Below, piece by piece: positions 36,761 to 48,634 of a stretch of DNA of 64,000 nt. Each line of letters begins with the position of its first letter. The stretch's first letter is position 1. This stretch comes from Cryptomeria japonica (Eukaryota; Streptophyta; Pinopsida; Cupressales; Cupressaceae): assembly GCF_030272615.1 (NCBI RefSeq), contig NC_081413.1, positions 721,078,367 to 721,142,366 of the forward strand, read 5' to 3'. The translations under genes were made by a program, and so were the position numbers. The notes below the pieces were generated by a model that saw nothing but the letters and a program-made list of their open reading frames with translations, was not told where the DNA came from and did not search any database.

Positions 36761-38330
36761 AATATTTTGTTGAGTTTGTTTCTAGGATGTTGGAATCATG
36801 TCTTTAGTTTTGTAATAAGGCCAAGAGGCCATTGAGTGTGTGCTCAAATGATTGTAAGAGCCCTAAGAGTCTCTGTTTGACCAATGTTGGCATGTGTGCT
36901 CTTAAGGGTGCCAAGAAGAGAACTTACTAGGATAAGTTGTTTTGGGATCAATATAGGTTGGTTGGTGTTATTTTGGGGTTTTTGAGGTCATATGAGTCAC
37001 TTGAAAGTGACCAAGTTTGGGGTTGAGCAAAGTTTCTCACCAATGCAACAAATTGCAAAAGTTGCTCATAGCAACTTTGCAACATTTTCATACACCAACG
37101 GCTAGTTGGTTGACACAATTGGTTGTGAGCATGTGTAACTACTCCAAGGCCAGTACAAGGCTTGGAAAGGCTGATGAGAATTGGTTGTTGAAGATCTGAA
37201 GCAAATAGGCAAGTTTGGTTTCCCATTTGGTGTGTTCTTCCGAGTTACCACCTATTCTTTGCAAGTTTGTACGACCTATATGGATTGACACTTCCAAAAT
37301 AAGGACATGGATTGTTATACTAATGTCTTACCTTCATTTTTTTTATTTGAAGTCTTGAAGTGTTCTAGTTTGTAAATAATCTCCATTTTGTTGTAGGGGG
37401 GTTCAAAAGTCCTAAAAATTAGGGTCTTGAGAGCAAAATGGCTCCAACCTAACATTCCATGGTGGATACCCACTTTGAAATCTTGTGGAATTTTAGGTTG
37501 AAATTTATTCTATGTTTTCTTTTTGGTTTTGAGATAGAGGAAGCTAAACCAAATATTTGCCGCCATACCCTAGGCTTGGCACATTGAGTTGGCAAGCATT
37601 AGGTAACATGGATAAAAGGCCCTAATTGGGTGAATCTGTTGGATGGAGGCAAAGAATGGTTGGATTAGAAATACTCATGGAAGTAAATACCTAAAATTAA
37701 CATCAATTCACTCAGGCATTACGACCAGTGAAGGTGTTTAAGCAAATCCCTACTTTCTAGGCCTAGGAAGGGGCAATTAGGCCTAGTTAGCCCTATAAGG
37801 GTTAGATATGTTAAAGACAAAACCCACCTCTGGTTTTGAGATATTGTATGTAAACCCAAAAAGGGTGTCTATAATGTAAAAGATTTCATAGGTTTGTTAA
37901 GGAATATTTGTAGATAATCACATAATACCCCGCTGGTAGGGCTACTAGAATTAGGTCTCCTATTAGGCCTAAAAGTGCAGTTTGCTTGTGAAGCTTGGGA
38001 TCGGTAAATACCAAAGTTATTGAGGAAGGAGTAGGGTTGGGAACCCATACAAAATCATCTATCCTTATGTATGTAGTGTGGGGAATGAAGATCCTATGGT
38101 AGAGGTGTTGAACTCTCAAGTTGAGTGTGAAAGGGAGTTTGAAAATAAGGTCTCCTAAGAAGGAGAATGAAACTCACAAAACAAAAAGTGCTTATCCTAT
38201 CCTAAGGACCTTGGGAAGGTCAGAGAGGGTAAGTCTTGTAGACCCTTGGAGGGTGTGAGGTGTAGAATAATTGGATGGTTCTAGTGTAGCTTATTGGAGA
38301 TACTTAAACAAGGTAGCCACAAATAAGAGA
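36761..38330. mobile_element. Unidentified 1.6-kb insertion in the duplicated unit
   Basis: This interval interrupts homology between unit 1 and unit 2: the SADKGKAP-like segment is reached at 36745 and taken up again at about 38340. It has no long frames, and the borders cannot be fixed to the base. A solo LTR or other repeat is likely. Confidence 0.4.
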
Positions 38331-39605
38331 GATTCAACTCCCTCTTCATCAACGGACAAAGGAAAGGCACCCACATTGTCAAAGTCTATGGCCCACCCTC
38401 TCTTTGAGCTCCCGATCTTGGCAGATATCCCCTGTCCTATTCAATATGAGAAGGGGAAGCACTCCCCTTATGCTCATTCCTCATTGTTGGCTCCTACCTC
38501 ATAGCCTCTGAGGGCACCCCCTATTTCTCCAATGCCTTGTTGACTAAAGCAAGGAAGGGCACCCATGGTGATGAATATAGCACGCCTATCTCAGGGGCAC
38601 CTCCTTTTCCATTAGTTTGGCCTTCACCTATCCTCGACATGGTCTTAGAGGCCTCTCTTATGGAGCATGATGCTCCTAACCTTTTCTGGGCTTTAGCCCT
38701 TGGCCCCCATGTTCATCGTAATCAGTGTGCGTGTGAGTGTAAATGTCATCCACGGGTAATGGCCGGGGAACGTGGCATTGTCTTACACACTGAAGCTGCA
38801 ACTTTGGCATTTGTTCCTATTCCTTTAAACATTCCAACATCTGCATCATCTTCAGTATTGTTACCAACCACTTCTAGAAATCTTGATGAACCTCCCCCAA
38901 AAGGGTGTAGGTCTTCATTGTACCATCCCCAAAGCCACCTCTCATCACATCATTGCCTGAGACACCTCTATTGCCTCAACCATTGGATATGTTATATGCA
39001 CAGGTGGTCTCTAGTGCTACTTTGATTGATCCTCCTATTTCATAGTCACTTCTGCATTTGAGCTTTCATGGGGTTCTTGAACCCACTACAGTTGACATGT
39101 GGCCTATGCCTCTTGCATAGCCTAAATGCAAGTTCGAGCAAGGCCCTGTTTTAGATTTTTGTTGGCACAAATCTGCTCAAGTATGTTTCTCACCTATCTC
39201 TATGCCTACTTCAATATCTATTTCTTCACCTATTTCTATTTTCATTGTTCAGAGGGCCCTGCCTTCTCCCAAGTTTGTCATTGCCCCTCTTGCGAAGGCC
39301 AATAGTTTGACTCTTGTACATTGTCTCCTCGGACTGAGTCACCTGATTCCTCAATAGAGGAATGCTTGTTTGACTCTTTGGAATATATCCTAATGTTGTC
39401 TATGATCTTCACCTAATTGTTGACTCTTGCCTCTTTTGAGCTAGTGGATGTGGATGTTGAAGTTGCCTCATCTCTCATTCTAGTTGTTAGTGAGGTGCCT
39501 AGTGTTTCCTTTGTAGTTGTTCCTCTCTAGGCTCTCCCTCCTTCCTTAGATGATCTAGATTGGGAGGACGATGATCTCCTAAGGGATAACCTCTAGGATA
39601 ATACC
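38331..39605 (+). pseudogene. Remainder of duplicated Pro/Ser-rich unit
   Basis: Homologous to 34980-35850: it begins TDKGKAPTLSKSMAHPLFEL, includes NLDEPPPK-like sequence, and keeps a matching block with CCTATGCCTC and TAGCCTAA (about 39095-39125). The end, around 39555, is acidic (DDLDWEDDDLLRDNL). Many stops. Confidence 0.5.
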
Positions 39606-39704
39606 CTTCTTATGTTGTAGCATTAGAGTGTCTGCATAATTGTACTCCCCCATGCTTGCTTTACATGTTTGTTCCCTCCTAGAGGACCTAAGTTACATCG
39701 TTGG

Positions 39705-40945
39705 TGTTGTTGAATAGATCAGAATACTGAGTGGGGGGATGAATCAATATTCTACTCAATTTAAAAATTGAAATAGATAATATGTTGATCTTAGCTTAAT
39801 CTTAATTATCATTGAAAACATAGAAATGAATTGCATAACACAACTACATAAGAGACACAAAATAATTTTATACATGGAAAAACCAATAAGGGATAAACCA
39901 CAAAGAGGGTCAACTCTCAAGATAATATAACTAGTTATATGTGATTACAAAAATAGGCTCATTGCTAGAGGGCTCACTGCCCAAAGAGCTTACTACTTAG
40001 ATACAAATGACTTACAACCGGAAAGGCTTACTACCAAAAGGAGTGAACTGTGAAATTTGTATCTACACATGCATGAAATCATCTCTAGTTAAAGCTCTAA
40101 GAAACAACTAACTACTTGCAGTAGATCCAATTAAGAACCTTTGCAAAACACTTTCACCAACTTTTACAATAAACTGACTGTTTGTAGCAGATCCAACTAA
40201 GAACCTCTGCAAAACACTTCACCAACTCACTACACCAATCTTCTCATACTGATCCAATACTTCACCTTTGTCGCTTTCCACTTCTATCCTTCACTCATAC
40301 TCATTCCACTTTCATACTTACACATACATGCATGCTCTCTCCCTCACACACACACATCTCCTAAGGAAATCTTATATATATCAATTTTAGAAATATACAT
40401 CAAGTCGACCTTTGAGATTTTACAAAAGAACATTTTAATGATCACTCTACAATCACCAAAGAAAAATATCAATAGGATTGGCCAAACCAGAAATGAACAC
40501 ATCCATGAAGCACCAAAAACATGTTGCTAGAATGCCGCAATTAGGAGAGCACAAAATGGAACAACCAGATCATAGCTAAGACCAAAAATTCTAGGGCGCA
40601 CTAATCATGATCCAATTCAACATCACATGTGAAAATCAAACTACCAAATGAATGTTATCATAAATCAAGGAACCAGAAGAAACCAGAGCACAAGAATCTG
40701 CTCACCACAACATAGCTGAACATACAACTTAAACATTACATCCAAAGAACAACTTTCGAAGCACAAGACCAAATGCCACAACCAACACCAAAACCTCTCA
40801 CATCCATACACTTATGTCCTTATGATTTGGAGAAACAATCATATCAAAAACTACGACAACAACAACACCAACAATAGTAATAGCAAGGATCTACAATTTG
40901 TAACATACATACCCATTGACGAGTGTTTTAACACACTTACCAACA
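39705..40945 (-). mobile_element. Possible solo LTR of a copia-type element
   Basis: Read on the minus strand it starts TGTTGGTAAG (40945) and ends near TTCAACAACA (39705), with a TGTTG/CAACA pairing. Near its 3' end it carries CATCCCCCCACTCAGTATTC, similar to CACCCTCCCTCTCAGTAGT near the 3' end of the copia LTR at 59350. No clear TSD, and the boundary could shift by a few bases. Confidence 0.4.
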
Positions 40946-42255
40946 GTCAGGTAGTTTATGTGAACACTCACCACCTCTCCTAAAAAGAAATAAGTTTCAA
41001 GAAACTAACTACTCCAAGGTCTCTATAGTCGGGTCTCGACGGGGATGGGCAACTCAATGGTTGATTTAGTTGTACTTGTCAAGGGCCCTGCTGGTTGAAG
41101 CAAATCACAATAACTTCCAATAACTTAACCTTCTTTCTTTTTGTATTTTATGATTTAGATTATCTTTCAAAATAAACTACAAAAGATAGATCAGGGAAAC
41201 AAGAAAATAACAATGAAACCAATACAATAACAACTTAATAAACTACTCAATTAGCACCCCACAATCCAAAAATCATCAATTTCATTCAAACCAATGTATA
41301 AGAGTGAAAAGATGAGTGAATTAATGAACAAACAACTGAGTCTAGAACTAAACAAAATTAACTCTTAAGTGTGTGCGCATGATTCATTACTTCATCGTTC
41401 TCAACAAGGAAGATAAACAAATGAAATTGGGCCCAAGCTATGTAGGTGAAGTCAATGAATGTGTTTTGTGCAAGGTCATCCTGGGCATAGCTTTGCTGCT
41501 AGCCGGGCGTCCATAGGCCTAACAGAGATACCTCTGTCTCCCATAAAGCAGTGCTCCACTACCAACCAAGCATCCATAGCCCTGGTGGAGATTACTTGAA
41601 ACAACCAAGTTTAGTTTCTACAAGTGGATCATTTCTTTTCTCTTTCTTTCTCTTTTTTTTTTAGATCATTTTTCACATCATAGAGCACAAAACGATTATT
41701 TCTTTCATAACCTTTAAGCAACTTTCAAACATCAAATTCCGATTATTGGGTTGGGAGCCACAGTGGACAATGTAAAACATCCTGACTTCTAATTTTTCAC
41801 TTGGAAACAAGTTCATCTTATATCTTACAAAAAATTTTGATGTAACTTAGTGTGATGGTGGTGTTGAGTATTGAAGTTAACCTTTTGCAATTGAGAATCA
41901 AGAACTCAAATTATTTTTAAACCATTATATACCACCTTGGACAAGTGTAGACAAAGATTTCAAAATCAACCAAAAAATAATGAAGTTGTGAAGACCGAAG
42001 AGTCGAAGTCTCCCAAAATTTTCCAACCTATTATGCAAAGAACACCTATCCTTTAGAATCCTTGAGAATAAACATGTATCCCAACAAAGAAAAATGAAAG
42101 GAATAGAAGAAGACAAATGAACCAAACAAAACCAAAAGGGAAACAAACATGCGGCAAAAGAAAAACAACACAATCAACTGACAAACCCAAACAAACAACA
42201 AAGAAAATAAAACAATTAAACTACTATAGTATGAAAGATCCAGCTCCTTTGAGGT
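40946..42255. other. 3' untranslated/LTR part of the minus-strand gypsy element, no gene
   Basis: It follows the end of the minus-strand gypsy pol at 42256, so it should contain that element's 3' end, but no LTR partner is available to fix limits. There are T-rich runs near 41640-41665. The 82-codon minus frame at 41925-42173 is hydrophobic and probably chance. Confidence 0.4.
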
Positions 42256-42802
42256 TTAGTCAAAATAATGCTTGAGGAATTGACCATTGGCAGGAAATGG
42301 TACAAGTTCTCGAGTCAAAGAGCTCAACCTAAAAGTGTTCTCTCCTAAAATTTTGGCAATCTGGTAAGGACCTAACCACAATCTCTCAAAATTATGATGA
42401 TCACCCTTCTTCTCCTTGGCCTTGTCCCATAACAGAACAAAGCCAGAGATCTGAAAAGCTTTCACCTTGGCTCTTTTCTCAAACCATCACTTAACAACTG
42501 CTTGATGCTTAGAGAAGTGTTGCAAGGTATTCATCCTTTTCTCATCAAGTTTCAATAGATTTAGGAGGCAAACTTCTACCTGGTCCTCAATTTGAAGTTA
42601 TTTCATAAGTTGGAGGACAGGTATCTGTAAATTGACCAGGAAAAAAGGGTTTTGGTCATAAACAAGGTAGTATGGAGAATTCCCTAGGGAGGCTTTAACT
42701 CTGGTGAGATCAGCCCATAGGGAGTACCTCAATTGATTGTGCCAATCCCTAGGGTTTCTCTCAATTAGCTTCTTAATAACATCTAAAATGTTTTTATTCA
42801 TG
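42256..42802 (-). pseudogene. Minus-strand gypsy integrase C-terminal part
   Basis: Reading leftward from 42802: NKNILDVIKKLIERNPRDWH, then WADLTRVKASLGNSPYYLVY, the integrase tail region of plant gypsy elements. After a few stops comes KEKKGDHHNFERLWLGPYQI and a terminal part ending NGQFLKHYFD. No chromodomain follows, fitting a non-chromovirus (Tat/Athila-like) lineage. The frame continues from the integrase at 56506 on the far side of the chromovirus insertion. Confidence 0.8.
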
Positions 42803-42807
42803 GATTC

Positions 42808-44269
42808 TGGTGCAGAGCACATTTCATTTCACAACTAATTTTCAAGCACATGGTGTTGTCTACAGGTTCATTTATGTTGTAACTGTGGGTTGGATCAATG
42901 ATCAACCTTGATGTAACTGAATGCCTATTTTGTATGGTCAATAATCTCTTAGGTGAGCATATAAACCTAGAGGTCTATTAGGCCATGAAGGCTTGGAATC
43001 TGGATTTTGTCAAAGTTAGTATGTTTAGGATGTTGTCTTAGGTGTTGGAGTAAATAATGACCTTGGATGTGTTTCCATTAGGTCTAGGTAGTTAATAACC
43101 AATGTTGTTCTAAATTGAAAAATGTTGCATTTGTTGTCAAGCAACTTTTCAAAGTTGGCGGTAGGATGACAACTACTTCTCCAACAGTCCTAACTATTCA
43201 AAAGTTGGTTATGGACGTCAGAAGAGGTTTATATATATGTGGACAACTGTAGGAAGGTGTGTTGAAGGTTTTGTAAAGTTTGGTGGAGAAAGTAAATAAG
43301 ACAAATTTGATTTCACCATACATAGATTTTTCTGTACGATTCGTACATAGTGTGAGAATTACTGATGAATTTTTGATCTGGTTAGGAATAATTCTAAAAC
43401 ACCTTTCCAATGCATCTAATATGACCTCTTGAAGTAAAGTTTAGTAGAAGTTACAAATGTTTATTTCCTGCAGGTTGAAACCCTCCATTTTCAAGGGTTA
43501 CAATGCAAATAAGACCCTAACTTGTAGTCTACTCATTGGGATCCAATGGCCATGGGTAGAATGCTATTTAGGGACATGTATTTTGAGATTCCAGAGGGGC
43601 GAGGTCAAAGGAGTTGGTTGGTACAGTACCACCAAGCCCTAGTCTAAACCGGTTGAGGGTTTAGATTAGATTATATGAGTTTCTTTAAGTAGACAATGAA
43701 CAATGATGAGATGATGAGTTGAAGTGTTGAAACTAGGTATTTGAACATAGGGGAAACTTGCTGAAAAGTTGGAACCTTCCTATGATCCCATTCTCTATAC
43801 CTCTTTTGTGAGACTAGTCTAACCTGATCAATTAAGCCTGTAACCAAGTAAGTGTTGAAGATTGCAGGAATAGGGTGGAAATCCAATCCTTTCGAATCTG
43901 ATAGTGGTCCCAAAAGGGTATTTGAAACCTAAATTTGGATAAAAGTACCAAAAGACAGGGAAGTAGGGCTACTAACCGGTAGACCTATGCTGGTAATTCT
44001 GTGAAACCTGTATCGGTAAAACTATGAAACCTATACTGATACACCTATACCGGTAGGCTTGTCTAGTCCTCAAAAAACCAATACTTGTCTTGTGCTTCAA
44101 ATAAGCATTGTGGAAGATCTTGATAGGTCTTAGGAAGTGGGCAGGAGTGTGTCAGCTAGATTAGTGGTGAGAAGTTGATTTCACAGTTGAGGTGTGAAAC
44201 AAAACCGGAAAAGAAGACCAGAGGTGTGTGGGTGGGATTATCACCCTACTGCTACCGACCTCGACATCA
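42808..44269 (+). repeat. 5' LTR of the chromovirus
   Basis: Starts TGGTGCAGAGCAC, ends CTCGACATCA. Matches the 3' LTR at most positions by eye, with differences dominated by transitions. It supplies the empty-site sequence (CAGTACCACCAAGCCC, 43628-43643) for the solo LTR in the 3' LTR. Confidence 0.9.
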
Positions 44270-44271
44270 GG

Positions 44272-44290
44272 TGATATCAGAGCTCTAGAA
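44272..44290 (+). other. Primer-binding site
   Basis: TGATATCAGAGCTCTAG begins two bases after the LTR. It is close to TGGTATCAGAGC, complementary to the initiator-Met tRNA 3' end, with one G-to-A change. Confidence 0.75.
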
Positions 44291-44312
44291 GAACTTGGGA
44301 AGAGTTTGAACC

Positions 44313-45590
44313 ATGGGAGATAGAACAGAGGGACAAGGTGAAGAAGAGATACCCTCTAGAGTCGCCAATGTGGAATTGGCTAGGATAGTGAGGGAGGAAG
44401 TAGCCAATAACAAAAGGATGGAAGCAGAACTAGCAAAGTTGAAGAAGGATTAGGCTGGGAAGGAAGTCAACTCAGACTCGAAAGAAGAAGAAGAAGAACG
44501 AGGAGAGGAACCAGCTGTACTGGTAGATCAAAGGCAATTCATTGAAGCCCTTAAGAAAGTAGGTGGAAGAGACACTAAGGCAAAATTACCTATGTTTCAA
44601 GGGAAGATGAATCCAGAGGAGTGCATGGACTAGATTGAGGCCTTATAAAACTATTTTGAATATGAGGAGGTGAAGGATAACCAAAGAGTAAAGGTGGCGA
44701 AGTCAAAATTGAAAGGCCTGACCCTTAGTTAGTGGAATGTCCTACAAAGGGAAAGAATGGTGGAAGGTAAGAACCCCATCACTTCATGGAAGAGGATGGT
44801 ATAAGAAGTTAAGAAATAGTTTTTCCCTAAGGATTATGAGATAATCCTACATAAGAAGCTACAAAATTTGAGGAAAAAAGATCTGGATGTTAGTGCCTAC
44901 ACCGAGGAGTTCCATAGAATGACACTCAAAGAAAAGATATCGAAGAGTGAGACACAAAAGATAGAAAGGTACATGAAACATTCAAGATGAACTCAGTTTG
45001 TTTAATCCTGAATCAGTGCATAAGTGTTATCAAAAGGCACTTAGGATTGAGGAGAAGCAAAAAAGGCGAGGAGAACACCATAATATAGGAAGGGGTATAA
45101 ATTTTAGAGGTAAAGGTAGATTCAATGGTAGAGGATCATACCCTAAAACCCAAGGAGAAACAAGTAGTCAGGAACATGAGGGAGAATTAGGGAATAGAGG
45201 TAGTTTTAGAGGGAGAAGAGAAAATGGAAGAGGAAGATTTGGTGGAAGAGTACCTAGTGTTTTCACTGGTAGGTGTTTCTCTTCTAACTAGGTGGGACAT
45301 GAATCCTTTAGGTGTCCAAAGAAGCAAAGAAATGGTGGTCAAGGGGGTGAAAGGAGAGCACATTTGATTCAAGAGGAAGGTAGTCAGAGTATGGCCTCCT
45401 ACCATACATCAACTTCAAAATTTGCAGACCTGGAGCAAGGAGAGCTCTTGATGTTAAAAAGGACTCTCTTGAAGGGACCAATCAGCAAAGAACCACCTCA
45501 AAGGAAGTCTCTTCTCAGAACCAGTTGCAAGGTACAAGGTAAAGTTTGTAAGGTCATTTCATATTTTGGATCCACAAATAACATAGCTTA
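44313..45590 (+). pseudogene. Chromovirus gag and protease region
   Basis: Starts at ATG 44313 (MGDRTEGQGEEEIPSRVANV). The capsid core shows KLPMFQGKMNPEECMD and a later DVSAYTEEFHRMTL. After a shift near 44990 it continues NPESVHKCYQKALRIEEKQ, an Arg/Gly-rich stretch, and a zinc knuckle whose second Cys is replaced (CFSSN, stop, VGHESFRC). The protease loop that should read D-S-G reads SYFGST near 45560, so the catalytic Asp is lost. In-frame stops occur where Gln or Trp is expected. Confidence 0.8.
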
Positions 45591-45658
45591 CTAAGATTAA
45601 CTTGCAAAGAATACCTCATCCCTATCCCTATAAGGTATCTTGGTTGAATAAAGGATAG

Positions 45659-47400
45659 CAAGTGCTGATTAGTGAACAAGTTTGGGTAGATTTTTCAATT
45701 GGTGAATATAAGGATAGAGTGTTGTGTGATGTGGTAGAAATGGATGCTTGTCATTTGTTACTTGGTAGGCCTTGGCAATATGATGTAGATGTTAGGCATG
45801 AGGGTAGAAAGAATGTCTATACCATCACCAAAAGTGCAGAGAATTTTACCATGACCCCTCTCCCGGATGACAGTAAGGACAAACACATTGTGACTAGTGT
45901 TATGTTGGTAGATGAGAAAGAATTAATGAGGGATTTGAAGGAGAACGATAATCCTTGTTTTTCCATAATTGTCAAGCCTAGGGATGAACCTAAGAAGTAG
46001 TCTAAGAGGCTTGAGGCAAAATGGAAAGTAGGGCCTAAGGAGGTTCAAGACCTACTAGATAAGTACAAGGGAATTGTAGCAAAAAGTACCACATATACTC
46101 TACTGCCTCAAAGAGAAATCAGTCATTGCATAGACTTTATACTAGGTGCTACCCTACCTAACAAGGCATCCTATAAACTGACCCCTGAAAAAAATGCAGA
46201 AGTTGCAAGACAGATCCAAGAGTTACTTGAGAAAGGGTTCATTAGAAAGAGTATAAGCCCATGTGCAGTCTTGACAGTGTTAGCTCCTAAGAAAGAAGGG
46301 ACATGGAGGTTGTGTACTGACTCTAGGGCTATCAACAAAACAACAATCAGATATAGGTTCCCAATGCCGAGAATAGAGGATTTGTTGGATTGTCTAGGAG
46401 GGGCCAAGTACTACTCCAAAATAGACTTGAAAAGTGGTTATCACCAAATTAGGATCAGAGATGGAGACCAATGGAAGACAACATTTAAAACTAATGAAGG
46501 TTTGTTTGAATGGATGGTAATGTCATTTGGGATTTCTAATGCCCCTAGTACCTTTATGAGGTTAATGAATGAGGTTCTTAAAGCCTTTATCAATCATTTT
46601 GTGGTAGTATACTTGGATGATATATTGATTTTCAGTAAGGATAAAAATGAACATCTAATGCACTTGGATTTGGTATTGAAAAGGTTGCATGAGGAGCAGT
46701 TGAAGGTCAACTTGGACAAGTGTGTCTTCTTGCAGGAGGAATTGGTGTTTCTTGGATTTGTGGTTTCCAAAGGTAATTTGAGAATGGATCCATCGAAGGT
46801 GGAGGCAATCCTCAATTGTCCCACACCTAGATCTGCAAGTGAGGTAAAAAAAATCATGGCTTAGCAAGTTTTTATAGGAAGTTTACAAGAAATTTCAATG
46901 GGGTTAGTGATCCTATGATAGATACCATCAAGGGTGGAAGAAAGTGTCAATTTGCTTGGATGATGAAGCCAACCAGTCTTTTGAGTATTTGAAAACAAAG
47001 ATTGCAGAGCAACCCATCTTATTCCTTCCCAATTTTCATAAGGTATTCACTATTGAATGTGATGCATGTAAGAAAGCTATAGGAGGAGTCTTGAGTCAAG
47101 AGGGTAGGCCTGTGGCCTTTTTCAGTGAGAAATTAAATGAAGAAAAATAGAAATATTCAACTTATGATCTAGAGATGTATGCCTTGGTACAATCTCTTAG
47201 GAAATGGAGGCATTATCTATTACCGATGGAATTTGTTGTTTACACTGACAACCATGCTTTAAGTTTTTTGAACCGGCATGAGAAACTCAATTAGCGACAC
47301 ATGAAATGGATGGAGTACCTTCAAGCTTTCACATTCACTATCAAGCATAAGAAGGGAGTGGCCAACAAAGTTGCAGATACCCTTAGCAGGAGGAACTTGG
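45659..47400 (+). pseudogene. Chromovirus reverse transcriptase and RNase H
   Basis: After the protease C-terminal part (LVDE, DMVEMDACHLLLGRPWQYD-type region near 45740) the RT is long and clear: GTWRLCTDSRAINKTTIRYR, YSKIDLKSGYHQIRI, FGISNAPSTFMRLMNEV and the active-site YLDD at 46610-46621. RNase H follows (ECDACKKAIGGVLSQEGRP, VVYTDNHALSFLN), ending VADTLSRR. A frameshift near 46864 and TAGs at 47148 and 47293 break it. RT and RNase H would copy element RNA into DNA. Confidence 0.92.
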
Positions 47401-47549
47401 TAATCCAAGAGATTCAATTAGAAAGCATAGGAATCACTGCTATGAAGGACATGTATCAAGAAGATACAGATTTCAAGGAGGCTTATGAGGTTTGTCAAGC
47501 TATGAATGAAATGTATCATACTGATTTTTCTGAGTATATACTTCAATAA

Positions 47550-48596
47550 GGTTTACTTTTCAAGGGTAGTCAACTCTGTATTCCTAATTTCTCAATGAGG
47601 GAGAATATTGTCAAAGAAAAGCATTGTGGGAGTTTGTCAGGACATTTTGGACTTGATAAGACACTTAAGTTGGTTAGAAGGTTTTATTTTTGGCCAAGAA
47701 TGCAATCAAATGTGAGGAAATTTGTTTCAGAATGTGTGGTGTGTCAAAAAGAAAAAGGTACAAGTTCAAATGTAGGCCTTTATACTTCTTTACCAATCCC
47801 TACCAAACCTTGGGATTCAGTTAGTATGGATTTTGTCTTAGGCCTTCCTAGGACTAAATCAGGTTATGACAGTGTCTATGTTGTGGTAGACCAGTTTTCA
47901 AAGATGGCACATTTTTTACCATGCAAGATCACATGTGATGCTTCTAATATTTCAAGTTTATTCTTCAAGGAAATTGTTAGACTTCATGGGTTACCCTTGA
48001 GCATTATCTCGGACAAAGATTCTAAGTTTTTAGGACACTTTTGGAGAACTTTGTGGCATAAGTTGGGGACTAATTTATGTTTCTCTTCTACTTATCACCC
48101 TCAATCTGATGGGTAGACTGAGGTCATAAATAGGTCCCTTAGAAACTTGTTACGGTGCTTGACCAAAGAGCATGGAACTACTTGGGATACCATTCTTACT
48201 CAGGCAAAATTTTCCTATAATGACTCTGTGAACAAAAGTACACAGTTAAGTCCTTTCCAAATTGTGTATGGTACATAGCCCAAGGGTATTCTTGAACTTA
48301 GAGATGTGAAGAATATTGATAGAATAAGTGCTTAGGCAAATGACTTTGCTGCCGTCATGAAGGATATACACCAACAAGCTAGAGATAAACTAATTCATAC
48401 CTCTGAGAAATGCAAGCAAACAATAGACCTCAAAAGGAGAGATGTTCAATTTAAAGTAGGAGATTTGGTGATGATCCATCTCAATAAAGCAATACTCCCT
48501 AAGGAGAAGTACACCAAGTTGCACATGAAGAAGATAGGTCCTTTTAATATCCTCAAATGATGTGGGAACAATGCATACAAAATAGACCTATCCCCA
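47550..48596 (+). pseudogene. Chromovirus integrase, interrupted at its C-terminus
   Basis: The zinc-binding HHCC domain is present (HCGSLSGHFGLDKTLKL...CVVCQKEKG), and the core keeps its catalytic residues: DFVLGLPRTKSGYDSVYVVV, IISDKDSKFLGHFW and the Glu of TEVINRSLRNLL. TAG stops follow QSDG (48115) and occur at 48277 and 48334, each where Gln is usual; a TGA lies at 48558. The C-terminal region (GDLVMIHLNKAILPKEKYTK) ends abruptly at KIDLSP (48596), where the 4.84-kb element begins; it resumes at 53439. Confidence 0.9.
48592..48596. repeat. Target-site duplication CCCCA, left copy
   Basis: CCCCA here and at 53434-53438 flank the inserted element. Taking out the insert and one copy restores a continuous pol frame. 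Confidence 0.85.
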
Positions 48597-48634
48597 TGTT
48601 GGTTAACAAATTTGTCCCTTTCTTGTAATTGCAA

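Noticed and set aside
36948-37226. 92-codon minus frame
   Set aside because: In an unidentified repeat block, no domain, no second copy to support coding.
43198-43410. 70-codon minus frame seen again at 54161-54373
   Set aside because: Both lie in the two LTRs of the chromovirus; conservation comes from LTR duplication, not from selection on a protein.
46594-46867. Minus-strand frames opposite the chromovirus RT
   Set aside because: Shadow frames of a clearly coding plus-strand RT.
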